In this document: one piece after another, positions 29,653-40,564 of the stretch | How the letters are laid out: every line of letters begins with the position of its first letter | Position numbering within the stretch: the stretch's first letter is position 1 | Assembly (NCBI RefSeq): GCF_009789535.1 | Contig: NZ_WSUT01000005.1 | Span: forward strand, 558,001 to 622,000 | From: Sphingomonas carotinifaciens | GTDB taxonomy: Bacteria; Pseudomonadota; Alphaproteobacteria; Sphingomonadales; Sphingomonadaceae | Direction: 5' to 3' | DNA: 64,000 nucleotides | The notes under the pieces: model-generated | Seen by the model: only the letters and a program-made list of their open reading frames with translations | Told to the model about the DNA's origin: nothing | The model's database searches: none | Position numbers and translations under genes: made by a program

Positions 29653-30677
29653 GCCGCGGCCTCGAAGTTGCGCAGGTCCTCGGCGATGCGCCGGGTCAGG
29701 TCGGCGCGCACCATCTTGGCCGCATTGCCGATCGCCGTCGCGACGCCCAGTTCGGTGGCGCCGCCATGGCTTTTCACCACCAGGCCGTTCAGCCCGAGGA
29801 AAACCGCACCATTATGGTTGTTGGGGTCCAGATGGTCGCGCAGCAACTGCGTCGCGGGACGCGAGATCAGGAAACCGATCTTGGATCGCACCGACGAACG
29901 GAAGGCGCGCTTCAACAGGTCCGCGACGAATCGCGCCGTGCCCTCGGCGGTCTTCAGCGCGATATTGCCGGCAAAGCCGTCGCACACGATGACGTCCACC
30001 TCGCCGCGCGAGATGTGGTTGCCCTCGACAAAGCCGGCAAAGGTCAGCGGCAGATGCGTGTCGCCACGCAGTTGCGCCGCCGCCTCGCGAATCTCGTCGG
30101 TGCCCTTCTGGTCCTCGCTGCCGATGTTCAGCAGCGCGACGCGCGGCGAGGACAGGTCCAGGATGGTGCGGGCATAGGCCGCGCCCATTACCGCGAACTG
30201 CACCAGATTGCGGGCATCGCATTCGGTGTTGGCGCCGAGGTCCAGCATCACCACGTCATTGTCGCCCAGCGTCGGCATCGGCGCGGCGAGCGCCGGCCGG
30301 TCGATGCCGGGCAACATGCGCAGCGACAGCTTGGCCATCGCCATCATCGCGCCGGTGTTGCCGGACGAGACCGCCGCGGCGGCGCGCCCCTGCTTCACCA
30401 GATCGATGGCGATGCCCATGGAGGTGCGCTTGGCGCGTCGGATCGCCTGGCTCGGCTTCTCGCTCGATCCCACCACCTCGGGGGCGTGGACGATCTCGGA
30501 CGCCGCGGTCAGGTTCGGATGGGTCTTCAACCCGTCCGCGATCTGGGCCTCGTCGCCGACCAGCAGGAAACGCATGCCTTCGAACTGGCGTCGCGCACGG
30601 GCGACGCCAGCCAGCATCACGGCCAGCCCGTCGTCGCCGCCCATTGCGTCGACGGCGATCCAGGCATTATCGGCCAT
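29649..30677 (-). CDS. plsX: Phosphate acyltransferase PlsX
   Basis: PlsX makes acyl-phosphate from acyl-ACP for phospholipid synthesis by PlsY. The 342-residue protein has the N-terminal [38 protein letters not shown], and [20 protein letters not shown] motifs of the family. It is a peripheral membrane enzyme in other bacteria. Expression is coupled to fabH by overlap and to rpmF, 32 bases upstream. Confidence 0.97.
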   Translation of the reverse strand: MADNAWIAVDAMGGDDGLAVMLAGVARARRQFEGMRFLLVGDEAQIADGLKTHPNLTAASEIVHAPEVVGSSEKPSQAIRRAKRTSMGIAIDLVKQGRAAAAVSSGNTGAMMAMAKLSLRMLPGIDRPALAAPMPTLGDNDVVMLDLGANTECDARNLVQFAVMGAAYARTILDLSSPRVALLNIGSEDQKGTDEIREAAAQLRGDTHLPLTFAGFVEGNHISRGEVDVIVCDGFAGNIALKTAEGTARFVADLLKRAFRSSVRSKIGFLISRPATQLLRDHLDPNNHNGAVFLGLNGLVVKSHGGATELGVATAIGNAAKMVRADLTRRIAEDLRNFEAAA

Positions 30678-30709
30678 GATTCATCCTTGAACCTCGAGTC
30701 GGAGAGGAC

Positions 30710-30889
30710 TTAACCCTCGACCGAGATGACCTCGCGGCCGTTGTAATGACCGCACGCGGTGCAAAGATTGTGCGGACGCTTCAGTTCGCCGCAGTTCGGG
30801 CACTCCTGGAACGACTCGATCGACAGCGAGTCGTGGCTGCGGCGCATGCCGCGCTTGGAGGGGGAGGTCTTTCTCTTGGGAACGGCCAT
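30710..30889 (-). CDS. rpmF: Ribosomal protein bL32
   Basis: A 59-residue protein starting [20 protein letters not shown]. It has a four-cysteine zinc-ribbon-like pair, CPNCGELK and CTACGHYNG, so this is the zinc-binding form. It is first in the rpmF-plsX-fabH-ihfA-merR run. The 223-base gap to the divergent M28 gene should contain its promoter; I could not assign boxes. Confidence 0.97.
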   Translation of the reverse strand: MAVPKRKTSPSKRGMRRSHDSLSIESFQECPNCGELKRPHNLCTACGHYNGREVISVEG

Positions 30890-31112
30890 TGCGGCACCTT
30901 ATTCGATCAAACATGGGTGAAGGCCCCGCCGTCAGCACCCATTGCGCGCCCGGACAAGATGCCCGACCGCGTGAGCACCCCAGCCGGACGCATCGCGAAG
31001 CCCCGCGCCTATAGCGAGATTCGCGCATGTTGCAAGCATATGCGCCCACTGGCAGGACGCTGATCCGGCGTCTTTTCGTCGATCCGCCTGCCCCACGGAG
31101 ATTTTTGCCCGC

Positions 31113-32750
<1,638 letters not shown>

Positions 32751-32760
32751 CCCCCGGCGC

Positions 32761-33423
32761 TTACCCGGCGCCCAGCACCCGGTCCCCGACGAACGGATTG
32801 GACGCGCGCTCGTGCGCAAAGGTGCTGGGCGCCCCGTGCCCGGGAATGAACGCGGTCGCGTCGCCCAGCGGCCACAGCTTGGTCACGATCGAGCGGACCA
32901 GCTGGTCGTGATCGCCGCCCGGCATGTCCGACCGGCCCACCGATCCCTGGAACAGCACGTCGCCGACCAGCGCGAAGTCCGATGCCGGGTGGTGGAAGAT
33001 CACATGCCCCTGGGTGTGCCCCGGCGTCTCGTACACGTCGAGCACCAGTTCGCCGATCGTCACCGTGTCGCCCTCGACCAGCCAGCGCGACGGCTCCACC
33101 ACCTGCGCGGGGATGCCGTAAGCCTGCCCGTCCTCGTCCAGCCGCGCCAGCCAGAAGCGGTCCGCCTCGTGCGGCCCCTCCACCGGCACACCCAGTTCGT
33201 CCGCCAGCGCCTTGGCACCGCCGGCATGATCGATATGGCCATGCGTCAGCAGGATCTTTTCCACGCTCACGCCGGCGCGGGCGATCGCGTCGCGGATGCG
33301 CGGCAGGTCGCCGCCGGGATCGACCACCGCGGCCTTCATCGTGGCCGTACACCAGACGATCGAGCAGTTCTGCTGAAGCGGGGTGACCGGCACGATCGCC
33401 GCGCGCAAAGGGGGGTTCGTCAT
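32761..33423 (-). CDS. MBL-fold hydrolase (glyoxalase II-like)
   Basis: This 220-residue metallo-beta-lactamase-fold enzyme has the metal motif THGHIDHAGG (about 72-81), then PGHTQGHVIFHH and GDVLFQGSVGRSD, and the final His of IPGHGAPST. The layout fits the YcbL/short glyoxalase II group acting on thioesters such as S-lactoylglutathione. There is no RNA- or DNA-processing extension, so it is not the ligase-associated exonuclease. An upstream in-frame extension has no ribosome site, so I use the ATG at 33423. Confidence 0.88.
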   Translation of the reverse strand: MTNPPLRAAIVPVTPLQQNCSIVWCTATMKAAVVDPGGDLPRIRDAIARAGVSVEKILLTHGHIDHAGGAKALADELGVPVEGPHEADRFWLARLDEDGQAYGIPAQVVEPSRWLVEGDTVTIGELVLDVYETPGHTQGHVIFHHPASDFALVGDVLFQGSVGRSDMPGGDHDQLVRSIVTKLWPLGDATAFIPGHGAPSTFAHERASNPFVGDRVLGAG

Positions 33424-33506
33424 GCCCCCGCAGATAGGCCGCCCGGCGCCGTGCAGCAATCGGTGCTTGCCTCCATGTGCATCCGCTGTGCATGGGTTGG
33501 GGTGCG

Positions 33507-35249
33507 ATGACCCTGGCCCATGCGCCCTTCGTGCTTCTCGACGACGCCCGGCCCGGTGGTGCGCCCGCGCGCCTTTATGCCGATCCCGTCCGCATCCTGG
33601 CCGCGCACGACCCCGCCGACATCCCCGCGCTGCTGGCGGCGCTCCGAGAGGCGGGCGCGCAAGGGCTGCACGCCGCGGGCTTCCTCTCCTACGAAGCGGC
33701 CCCCGCGTTCGAGGCCCGCATCGCCCCGCGCCCCGCGCCCCAGCCGCTCGCCTGGTTCGGCCTGTTCGCCGACGCCCGCCCGGTTGACGATGTCGCCGCC
33801 CTCCTGCCCGACCCCGCCGGCGCCTGGATCGGTGCGCCGGTTCCCGAGATCGACGCCGCCGCCTATGCCGAACGCTTCGGCGATGTGCAGGCGCTGATCC
33901 GCGCCGGCGACCTGTATCAGGCCAATCTCAGCTTTCGCGCGGTCGCGCCGATCGCCGGCGATCCCCTCGCCCTTTATGCCGGCTTGCGTGCCCGCGCGCG
34001 TGCCGGCTGGGGGGCGGTGGTCCATACCGGCGACACCGTGCTCCTGTCGCTTTCGCCCGAGCTGTTCTTCGCGCGCGACGGCCGGCGCCTCACCTGCCGC
34101 CCGATGAAGGGCACCGCGCGCGTCGTGGACGACCCCGCCGCCGACCGTGCCGCCGCCGACGCCCTTGCCGCCGATCCCAAGCAGCGGGCCGAGAACCTGA
34201 TGATCGTCGACCTGATGCGCAACGACCTGTCGCGCGTCGCGGTGCCGGGCAGCGTTTCCGTCCCCGACCTGTTCACCATCGAGCGGTATCCGACCGTCCA
34301 CCAGATGGTCTCCACCGTCACCGCCGAGCTGGCGCCCGGCCGCGATACGCTGGACGTGCTGGCCGCGCTGTTCCCCTGCGGATCGATCACCGGCGCGCCC
34401 AAGATCCGCGCGATGCAGGCGATCGGCGAGATGGAGGCGAGCGCGCGCGGCGCCTATACCGGCGCGATCGGCCATGTCGCACCGGATGGCGACGCCGCGT
34501 TCAGCGTCGCGATCCGCACGCTGGTGCTGAACGGCGACCGGGCGACGATCGGCCTCGGCTCGGGCATCGTCGCCGATTCGGATGTCGTGGCGGAATGGGA
34601 CGAATGCCTCGCCAAGGCCGCCTTCCTCCGCCCCGCCCATCCGCCCTTCGACCTGATCGAGACCATGGCCTTCGATCCCATGGAAGGGCTGCTCCATCTC
34701 GAACGCCATCTGTCGCGGATGAAGGCCAGCGCCACCGCACTCGGCTTCGCCTTCGACCGCCACGATGCCCGCAACGAGCTTCAGGCCGCCACCTTCCGCC
34801 TGCGCGCTCCCTCGCGTGTCCGCCTGCTGCTCGCCGCCTCCGGCGCCATCGCGATCGAATGCAGCGCGCTCCCGCCCCCGCTGCTCCAGCCGATGCGCGC
34901 CGCGGTCGTGCCGCTGCCCGTCGCCCCCGGCGATCTGCGCCTCCGCCACAAGACCACGGACCGCGCCTTTTACGATGCCGCCCGCATCGCCGCAGGCACC
35001 GACGAGGTGATCTTCGAGGCCCCCGACGGGTCGCTCACCGAAGGCAGCTTCACCTCGCTGTTCGTGGAGCAGGGCGGCCGTCTCGTCACCCCGCCGCTCG
35101 CCGCCGGGCTGCTCCCCGGCATCCTGCGCGCCGAACTGGTCGACAGCGGCCGCGCGGTCGAGGGGCGGCTGACGCGCAACGATATTGCGCAGGGGGCCTG
35201 GCTCGGCAACGCCCTGCGCGGTTTGATGCGGGCAACGGTTGCGGATTGA
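33507..35249 (+). CDS. pabB: PabB-PabC fusion: aminodeoxychorismate synthase component I / 4-amino-4-deoxychorismate lyase
   Basis: This 580-residue protein joins two steps of p-aminobenzoate (folate) synthesis. Residues up to about 375 form the chorismate-binding domain: CRPMKGTARV, NLMIVDLMRNDLSRV, FPCGSITGAPKIRAM. The remainder (about 385-580) is a PLP fold-type IV lyase: FDLIETMAF, the PLP lysine in RHKTTDRAFYD, and EGSFTSLFVE. The glutaminase partner (pabA) is not nearby. Start is taken at the ATG at 33507, after GGTTGGGGTGCG; ATG codons at 33477 and 33492 are alternatives. Fusions of this kind are common in proteobacteria. Confidence 0.93.
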   Translation: MTLAHAPFVLLDDARPGGAPARLYADPVRILAAHDPADIPALLAALREAGAQGLHAAGFLSYEAAPAFEARIAPRPAPQPLAWFGLFADARPVDDVAALLPDPAGAWIGAPVPEIDAAAYAERFGDVQALIRAGDLYQANLSFRAVAPIAGDPLALYAGLRARARAGWGAVVHTGDTVLLSLSPELFFARDGRRLTCRPMKGTARVVDDPAADRAAADALAADPKQRAENLMIVDLMRNDLSRVAVPGSVSVPDLFTIERYPTVHQMVSTVTAELAPGRDTLDVLAALFPCGSITGAPKIRAMQAIGEMEASARGAYTGAIGHVAPDGDAAFSVAIRTLVLNGDRATIGLGSGIVADSDVVAEWDECLAKAAFLRPAHPPFDLIETMAFDPMEGLLHLERHLSRMKASATALGFAFDRHDARNELQAATFRLRAPSRVRLLLAASGAIAIECSALPPPLLQPMRAAVVPLPVAPGDLRLRHKTTDRAFYDAARIAAGTDEVIFEAPDGSLTEGSFTSLFVEQGGRLVTPPLAAGLLPGILRAELVDSGRAVEGRLTRNDIAQGAWLGNALRGLMRATVAD

Positions 35250-36518
<1,269 letters not shown>

Positions 36519-36551
36519 CGGCGTAACGCCCACCCGACATCCTAACCGTGA

Positions 36552-36581
36552 CATTAACGGCACAGCCACGTGCCGTTAATG
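36552..36581. terminator. Perfect 12-bp inverted repeat after the aspartate aminotransferase gene
   Basis: CATTAACGGCAC (36552-36563) and GTGCCGTTAATG (36570-36581) with a 6-base loop, then CTGTGTTTCT. It probably terminates the aminotransferase transcript, but the perfect AT-rich-ended palindrome could also be an operator for the small gene at 36687. Confidence 0.55.
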
Positions 36582-36686
36582 CTGTGTTTCTATAAACGAT
36601 ATTGCGAGCGTCGCCGGATCATCCCATCTGGCGGCCGAAAGACTGGCTGTTTCCAAGGGGATCAGCCCAAGAATCAAGGGTGATCC

Positions 36687-36824
36687 ATGCGCAGCCTCAT
36701 CAAGTCCAGCTTCCTTTGGCAGTTCGCCGGCGGTTTCGTGCTGGGGGCGATCAGTCTGGCGGCATTCCACACGGCCGAGGCGGTCAACGCACCCACGCGT
36801 GCACCGGTCGAGGCGATCCGCTAA
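36687..36824 (+). CDS. Small single-pass membrane protein (45 aa), unknown
   Basis: A 45-codon frame has a polar basic start (MRSLIKSSF), one hydrophobic helix (about residues 10-31) and a short tail ending APVEAIR. AAGGGTGA lies just upstream of the ATG. The CTGCCGC / GCGGCAG hairpin 10 bases after the stop could end the transcript. It may be an inner-membrane or, if cleaved after AEA, an exported peptide. I recognise no family. Confidence 0.5.
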   Translation: MRSLIKSSFLWQFAGGFVLGAISLAAFHTAEAVNAPTRAPVEAIR

Positions 36825-36956
36825 CATCGACTCTGCCGCCCGACGCGGCAGGCAAAACCCCGCTGACATGATCGCGCGCGGGGGGTGTCCCTGGTGGAAA
36901 AGCACGCTAGGGGACGAACGCTTGGCGCATCCGGCGCCATTCCCCATCTTTCCGGC

Positions 36957-37604
36957 ATGATCCGCATGCTCCTGATCGCCGCCGCCCCGCTGGCGCTCCT
37001 CGCCCTCCCGGCGGGAATCGCCCGCAGCGAGCATGTCGTGCCGCTGCCGCAACCGGCGCTGGACGTACCGCCAACCTCCGCCTCCCAGACCGCGGTGTTC
37101 GCCGGCGGCTGCTTCTGGGGCGTGGAGGCGGTGTTCCGCCAGCTAAAGGGCGTGCGCGGCGTGACGTCCGGCTATGCCGGCGGCACCGCGGCCGATGCCA
37201 GCTATGCAAAGGTCTCCACCGAGCGCACCGGCCATGCCGAGGCGGTGCGGATCACCTATGATCCCGCACGGATCAGCTACGGCACCCTGCTGCGGGTCTT
37301 CTTCGCCATCGCGCACGATCCGACCCAGGTCGGCGGCCAGGGTCCCGATCGCGGTCCCAGCTACCGCTCCGCCATCTTCCCGCAAAGCCCGGACCAGATG
37401 CGCGTCGCCCGCGCCTACATGGCGCAAATCGCGCCTGCCTTTCGCAAACCGCTGACCACGCGCATAGAACAGGGCCGCTTCTTCCCCGCCGAGGCCTATC
37501 ACCAGCGCTTCTTCGACCGGAACCCGACGCACCCCTATATCGTCGCCTGGGACAAACCTAGGGTCGCCGCCCTGCGCACCGGTTTGCCGGCCCTGATCCG
37601 ATAA
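36957..37604 (+). CDS. msrA: Exported peptide-methionine (S)-S-oxide reductase MsrA
   Basis: MsrA reduces S-methionine sulfoxide in proteins. The 215-residue product has an N-terminal signal-like segment (MIRMLLIAAAPLALLALPAG), so it probably acts in the periplasm. The catalytic motif is GGCFWGVE with Cys52, followed by VTSGYAGGTA, GHAEAVRITYDP, HDPTQVGGQGPDRGPSYRSAIF and AEAYHQ. Cys52 is the only cysteine, so no resolving cysteine is available. A second ATG three codons downstream is possible. It stands alone between small intergenic repeats. Confidence 0.92.
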   Translation: MIRMLLIAAAPLALLALPAGIARSEHVVPLPQPALDVPPTSASQTAVFAGGCFWGVEAVFRQLKGVRGVTSGYAGGTAADASYAKVSTERTGHAEAVRITYDPARISYGTLLRVFFAIAHDPTQVGGQGPDRGPSYRSAIFPQSPDQMRVARAYMAQIAPAFRKPLTTRIEQGRFFPAEAYHQRFFDRNPTHPYIVAWDKPRVAALRTGLPALIR

Positions 37605-37635
37605 CGGGAAGTCGACAGGCGCCGCCCACCCCATC

Positions 37636-37700
37636 CCGTTCGTCTCGAGTAACCGTCGAGTAGCGGCAAAGCCGCGTACCGAGACGGTGTATCGAGAGAC
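37636..37700. repeat. 65-bp CGTTCGTCTCGA palindromic repeat (copy 1)
   Basis: It contains a GCGGC-AAA-GCCGC core hairpin within TCGAG/CTCGA-type arms and ends CGAGAGAC. It matches the copy at 56704-56768 at 59 of 65 positions by direct comparison. A diverged relative is at 63419. The remaining gap to pdeM (37701-37813) holds no gene. Confidence 0.75.
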
Positions 37701-37813
37701 AGGTTGGAGCGCGGAGCCATGCCCCGATACAAGCCGGGGATACGCCCGCACCGGGCTACGTGATCTTCCCCCGGCTCGAACGGATAGGGGTCAGCGCCGA
37801 CACGGACCGCCCG

Positions 37814-38476
37814 TCAGGCGGCAACCGGGAAGCGCAGCAACCGGTCCTCCACCGGTACCAGCGCCTGCGCAGCCCCTCCCACCGCCTGCCGGATCGCCGG
37901 ATGCGTCACATCCAGCCCCCCGGTCAGCGCGCCGAACGCCGGCAGGATCAGCTTCGTCCCCGTTGCGACGTAACAGCGCCGCGCCACGCTGCGCCCCCGC
38001 ACCCGCAATCGCAGCTTGGGATGGAAATGCCCCGACATTTCCGGCCGCGACTCGGCCGCCGCCGCCTCGTGGCGCAGCACCACGCCGTCCACCACCATCT
38101 CGTCCGCCACCTCGCCGCCACACCGGTCCAGGATCGCGGGATCGTGATTGCCGGTGATCCACGTCCAGGCGAGATCGCCGGTCAGGCTGCGCAACATCCT
38201 TTGCGCATCGTCCGGCAGGCGGTCGCAACCGCCGACATCGTGGAAACTGTCGCCCAGGCACCACATCTCGCGCGCAGCCGTCCGCTCGACCAGCGCGGTC
38301 AGCGCGGATAGCGTCGCCAGCGAATCATAGGGCGGCAGCATCTGGCCGCGCGCCGCGTACCAGCTGCCCTTTTCCAGATGCAGGTCGGCGACCAGCAGCG
38401 CGCCGCGCGCCGGCCAGTAAAGCGCACCCTCGGCCGTCGCCTGAAATGCATGTCCGCCGAACGAAAGGGGAACCAT
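37814..38476 (-). CDS. pdeM: Ligase-associated metallophosphoesterase PdeM
   Basis: This 220-residue calcineurin-like phosphoesterase has VADLHLEKG (about 30-38), CLGDSFHD, ITGNHD and GHFHPKLRLRVRGRS, giving the dinuclear metal ligands D-H, D, N-H, H and H-H. This set and order match the PdeM endonuclease/phosphoesterase often found with an ATP-dependent DNA ligase, an Lhr helicase and an MBL exonuclease in a DNA-damage response cluster. Here it is alone; the ligase is about 14 kb away and the other two are not in the window. It is divergent from kup. Confidence 0.85.
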   Translation of the reverse strand: MVPLSFGGHAFQATAEGALYWPARGALLVADLHLEKGSWYAARGQMLPPYDSLATLSALTALVERTAAREMWCLGDSFHDVGGCDRLPDDAQRMLRSLTGDLAWTWITGNHDPAILDRCGGEVADEMVVDGVVLRHEAAAAESRPEMSGHFHPKLRLRVRGRSVARRCYVATGTKLILPAFGALTGGLDVTHPAIRQAVGGAAQALVPVEDRLLRFPVAA

Positions 38477-38593
38477 GCCACCGCCCTGCCCGCCATGCGC
38501 GGACAAATCAAGCACGATGCCGCAGTTGCGAAACAACTTGCGTTGGTTTGCAACGGGCGTAAAGCGCCCCGTCCTTTCGACAGGGGGGTGCAA

Positions 38594-40564
38594 GTGGCCA
38601 TCACGGCAGACGCGACCGGCGCGACATCAGGGCGGCACGTGTCGCCCGTCATCGAACGCAGCGGCGACGGCCACCACCGCCCGGCGCTGGCCGCGCTCAC
38701 CATCGGTGCGCTCGGCGTCGTCTTCGGCGATATCGGCACCAGCCCGCTCTACGCCTTTCGCGAGGCGCTGGCCCAGTCGGCCGCCGACGGCATCGACCCC
38801 AGCGAGATCCTGGGCGTGCTCAGCCTCGCGCTCTGGACGCTCATCCTGGTCGTCTCGGTCAAATATGTCACCTTCCTGATGCGCGCCGACAATCAGGGAG
38901 AGGGCGGCGTTCTGGCGCTTGCCGCGCTCGCCCGCCGCGCGCTCGGCATCCGCTCGCGCATCGCGCTGGTGCTGGGGGCGACCGGCGCCTCGCTCTTCTA
39001 CGGCGATGCGATCCTGACCCCCGCTTTGTCGGTCCTGTCCGCGATGGAGGGGCTGCGCACCATTCCCGGCGCCGCCGCGATGTTCGACGAGGGCACCATC
39101 CGCCTGTGCACCATCGCGATCCTGATCGCGCTGTTCCTGATCCAGTCGCGCGGCACCGCACAGGTATCGCGCCTTTTCGGCCCGGTCTGCATCCTGTGGT
39201 TCCTTGCCATCGGCGGGCTGGGGCTGTCGCATATCGCCGACGAACCTTCGATCTTCCGCGTCATCTGGCCCGACTACGGCATCGCCTTTCTCGCCACCCA
39301 CGGCGTCACCGGGCTGTTCGTGCTGGGCGCGGTCTTCCTGACGGTCACGGGGGCAGAGGCGCTGACCGCCGATATGGGGCATTTCGGCAAGCTGCCGATC
39401 CGGCTCGGCTGGTTCCTGCTCGCCTTCCCTGCGCTGACCCTCAACTATCTCGGCCAGGGCGCCTTCGCGCTCGCCGCGCTGGAGCGGGCCCGCGTCGACG
39501 GCACCGCCTTCACCAATCAGGACTGGTTCTTCCTGATGGCGCCCGAATCCCTGCGCGCGCCGCTCGTCATCCTGGCCGGCATGGCAACCGTGATCGCGGC
39601 GCAGGCGGTCATCACCGGCGCCTTTTCGCTCACCCAGCAGGCGATCCAGCTCGGCTTCCTGCCGCGCTTGCGCATCCGCCAGACCTCGGCCGCGTTCCAG
39701 GGCCAGATCTACCTGCCCGCGATCAACTGGCTGCTGCTCGCCGGCGTGCTGATCCTGGTGGTGCAGTTCAAGACATCGTCCGCGATGGCCGCGGCTTACG
39801 GCATCGCGGTGACCGGCACGATGGTGGTCACCACCTGCCTTGCCTATCTGGTCGTCCGCCACCGCTGGAACTGGTCGCGCGGGCTGGCGCTGGCCGCGAT
39901 CCTGCCCTTTCTCGCGCTCGACCTGATCTTTTTCGGCGCCAACATCCTGCGCGTGATCGAAGGGGGCTGGGTGCCGCTGCTCGTCGGGGCCGGCGTCGGC
40001 CTCGTCATCTACACCTGGGTGCGCGGACGCGGCATCGTCGCCGCCTTTGAACGCCGCCAGTCCATCCCCCTCGCCGACCTTGCCGCCGCGCTCGCGAAAC
40101 GCCCCCCCGAACGCGTCCCCGGCACCGCCGTCTTCCTCACCGCCAACGTCGCCGCCGCCCCCGGCGCGCTCCTCCACAACCTCAAGCACAACAAGGTCTT
40201 GCACGCCCGCAACCTGATCGCCACCGTCCGCACCGCCGACCGCCCCGTCGTCCCCCCTGCCGAACGCGTCCGCGAGGAACGCCTGGACGACAATTTCTCT
40301 ACCGTCACCCTCACCTACGGCTTCATGGAGTCGCCCGACGTGCCGCAGGATTTGGGCATCGAAACGCGCGCGCTCGGCCTCGACCCCATGAAGACCAGCT
40401 TCTTCATCGGCCGCAACACGCTGAAGCCGGAGGCGGAGAAGGGCATGCCCCCCTGGCAGGACCGGCTGTTCATGTTCCTGCAGCGCAACGCCGCCGACCC
40501 CACCGAATTCTTGCGGATTCCGCCCGGCAAGGTGCTGGAACTGGGCGAACAGGTCACCGTCTAG
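38594..40564 (+). CDS. kup: Low-affinity potassium uptake protein Kup
   Basis: This 656-residue K+/H+ symporter of the inner membrane has about 12 hydrophobic segments in the first 450 residues and a cytoplasmic C-terminal domain. Family motifs include GALGVVFGDIGTSPLYAFRE, ADNQGEGGVLALAAL, GDAILTPALSVLSAMEG and LTVTGAEALTADMGHFG. The GTG at 38594 has AGGGGG six bases before it; a GTG two codons upstream is too close. Its stop codon and that of the convergent peptidase gene share the palindrome CTAG. Confidence 0.95.
   Translation: MAITADATGATSGRHVSPVIERSGDGHHRPALAALTIGALGVVFGDIGTSPLYAFREALAQSAADGIDPSEILGVLSLALWTLILVVSVKYVTFLMRADNQGEGGVLALAALARRALGIRSRIALVLGATGASLFYGDAILTPALSVLSAMEGLRTIPGAAAMFDEGTIRLCTIAILIALFLIQSRGTAQVSRLFGPVCILWFLAIGGLGLSHIADEPSIFRVIWPDYGIAFLATHGVTGLFVLGAVFLTVTGAEALTADMGHFGKLPIRLGWFLLAFPALTLNYLGQGAFALAALERARVDGTAFTNQDWFFLMAPESLRAPLVILAGMATVIAAQAVITGAFSLTQQAIQLGFLPRLRIRQTSAAFQGQIYLPAINWLLLAGVLILVVQFKTSSAMAAAYGIAVTGTMVVTTCLAYLVVRHRWNWSRGLALAAILPFLALDLIFFGANILRVIEGGWVPLLVGAGVGLVIYTWVRGRGIVAAFERRQSIPLADLAAALAKRPPERVPGTAVFLTANVAAAPGALLHNLKHNKVLHARNLIATVRTADRPVVPPAERVREERLDDNFSTVTLTYGFMESPDVPQDLGIETRALGLDPMKTSFFIGRNTLKPEAEKGMPPWQDRLFMFLQRNAADPTEFLRIPPGKVLELGEQVTV

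Noticed and set aside
32761..33423. The MBL-fold gene as the missing ligase-associated exonuclease
   Set aside because: It is only 220 residues with glyoxalase II-type motifs and no RNA/DNA-processing domain, so it does not fit that nuclease.
33477..33506. Longer start for the PabB-PabC fusion at 33477 or 33492
   Set aside because: The extra residues do not fit the family, and the G-rich ribosome site suits the ATG at 33507 better.
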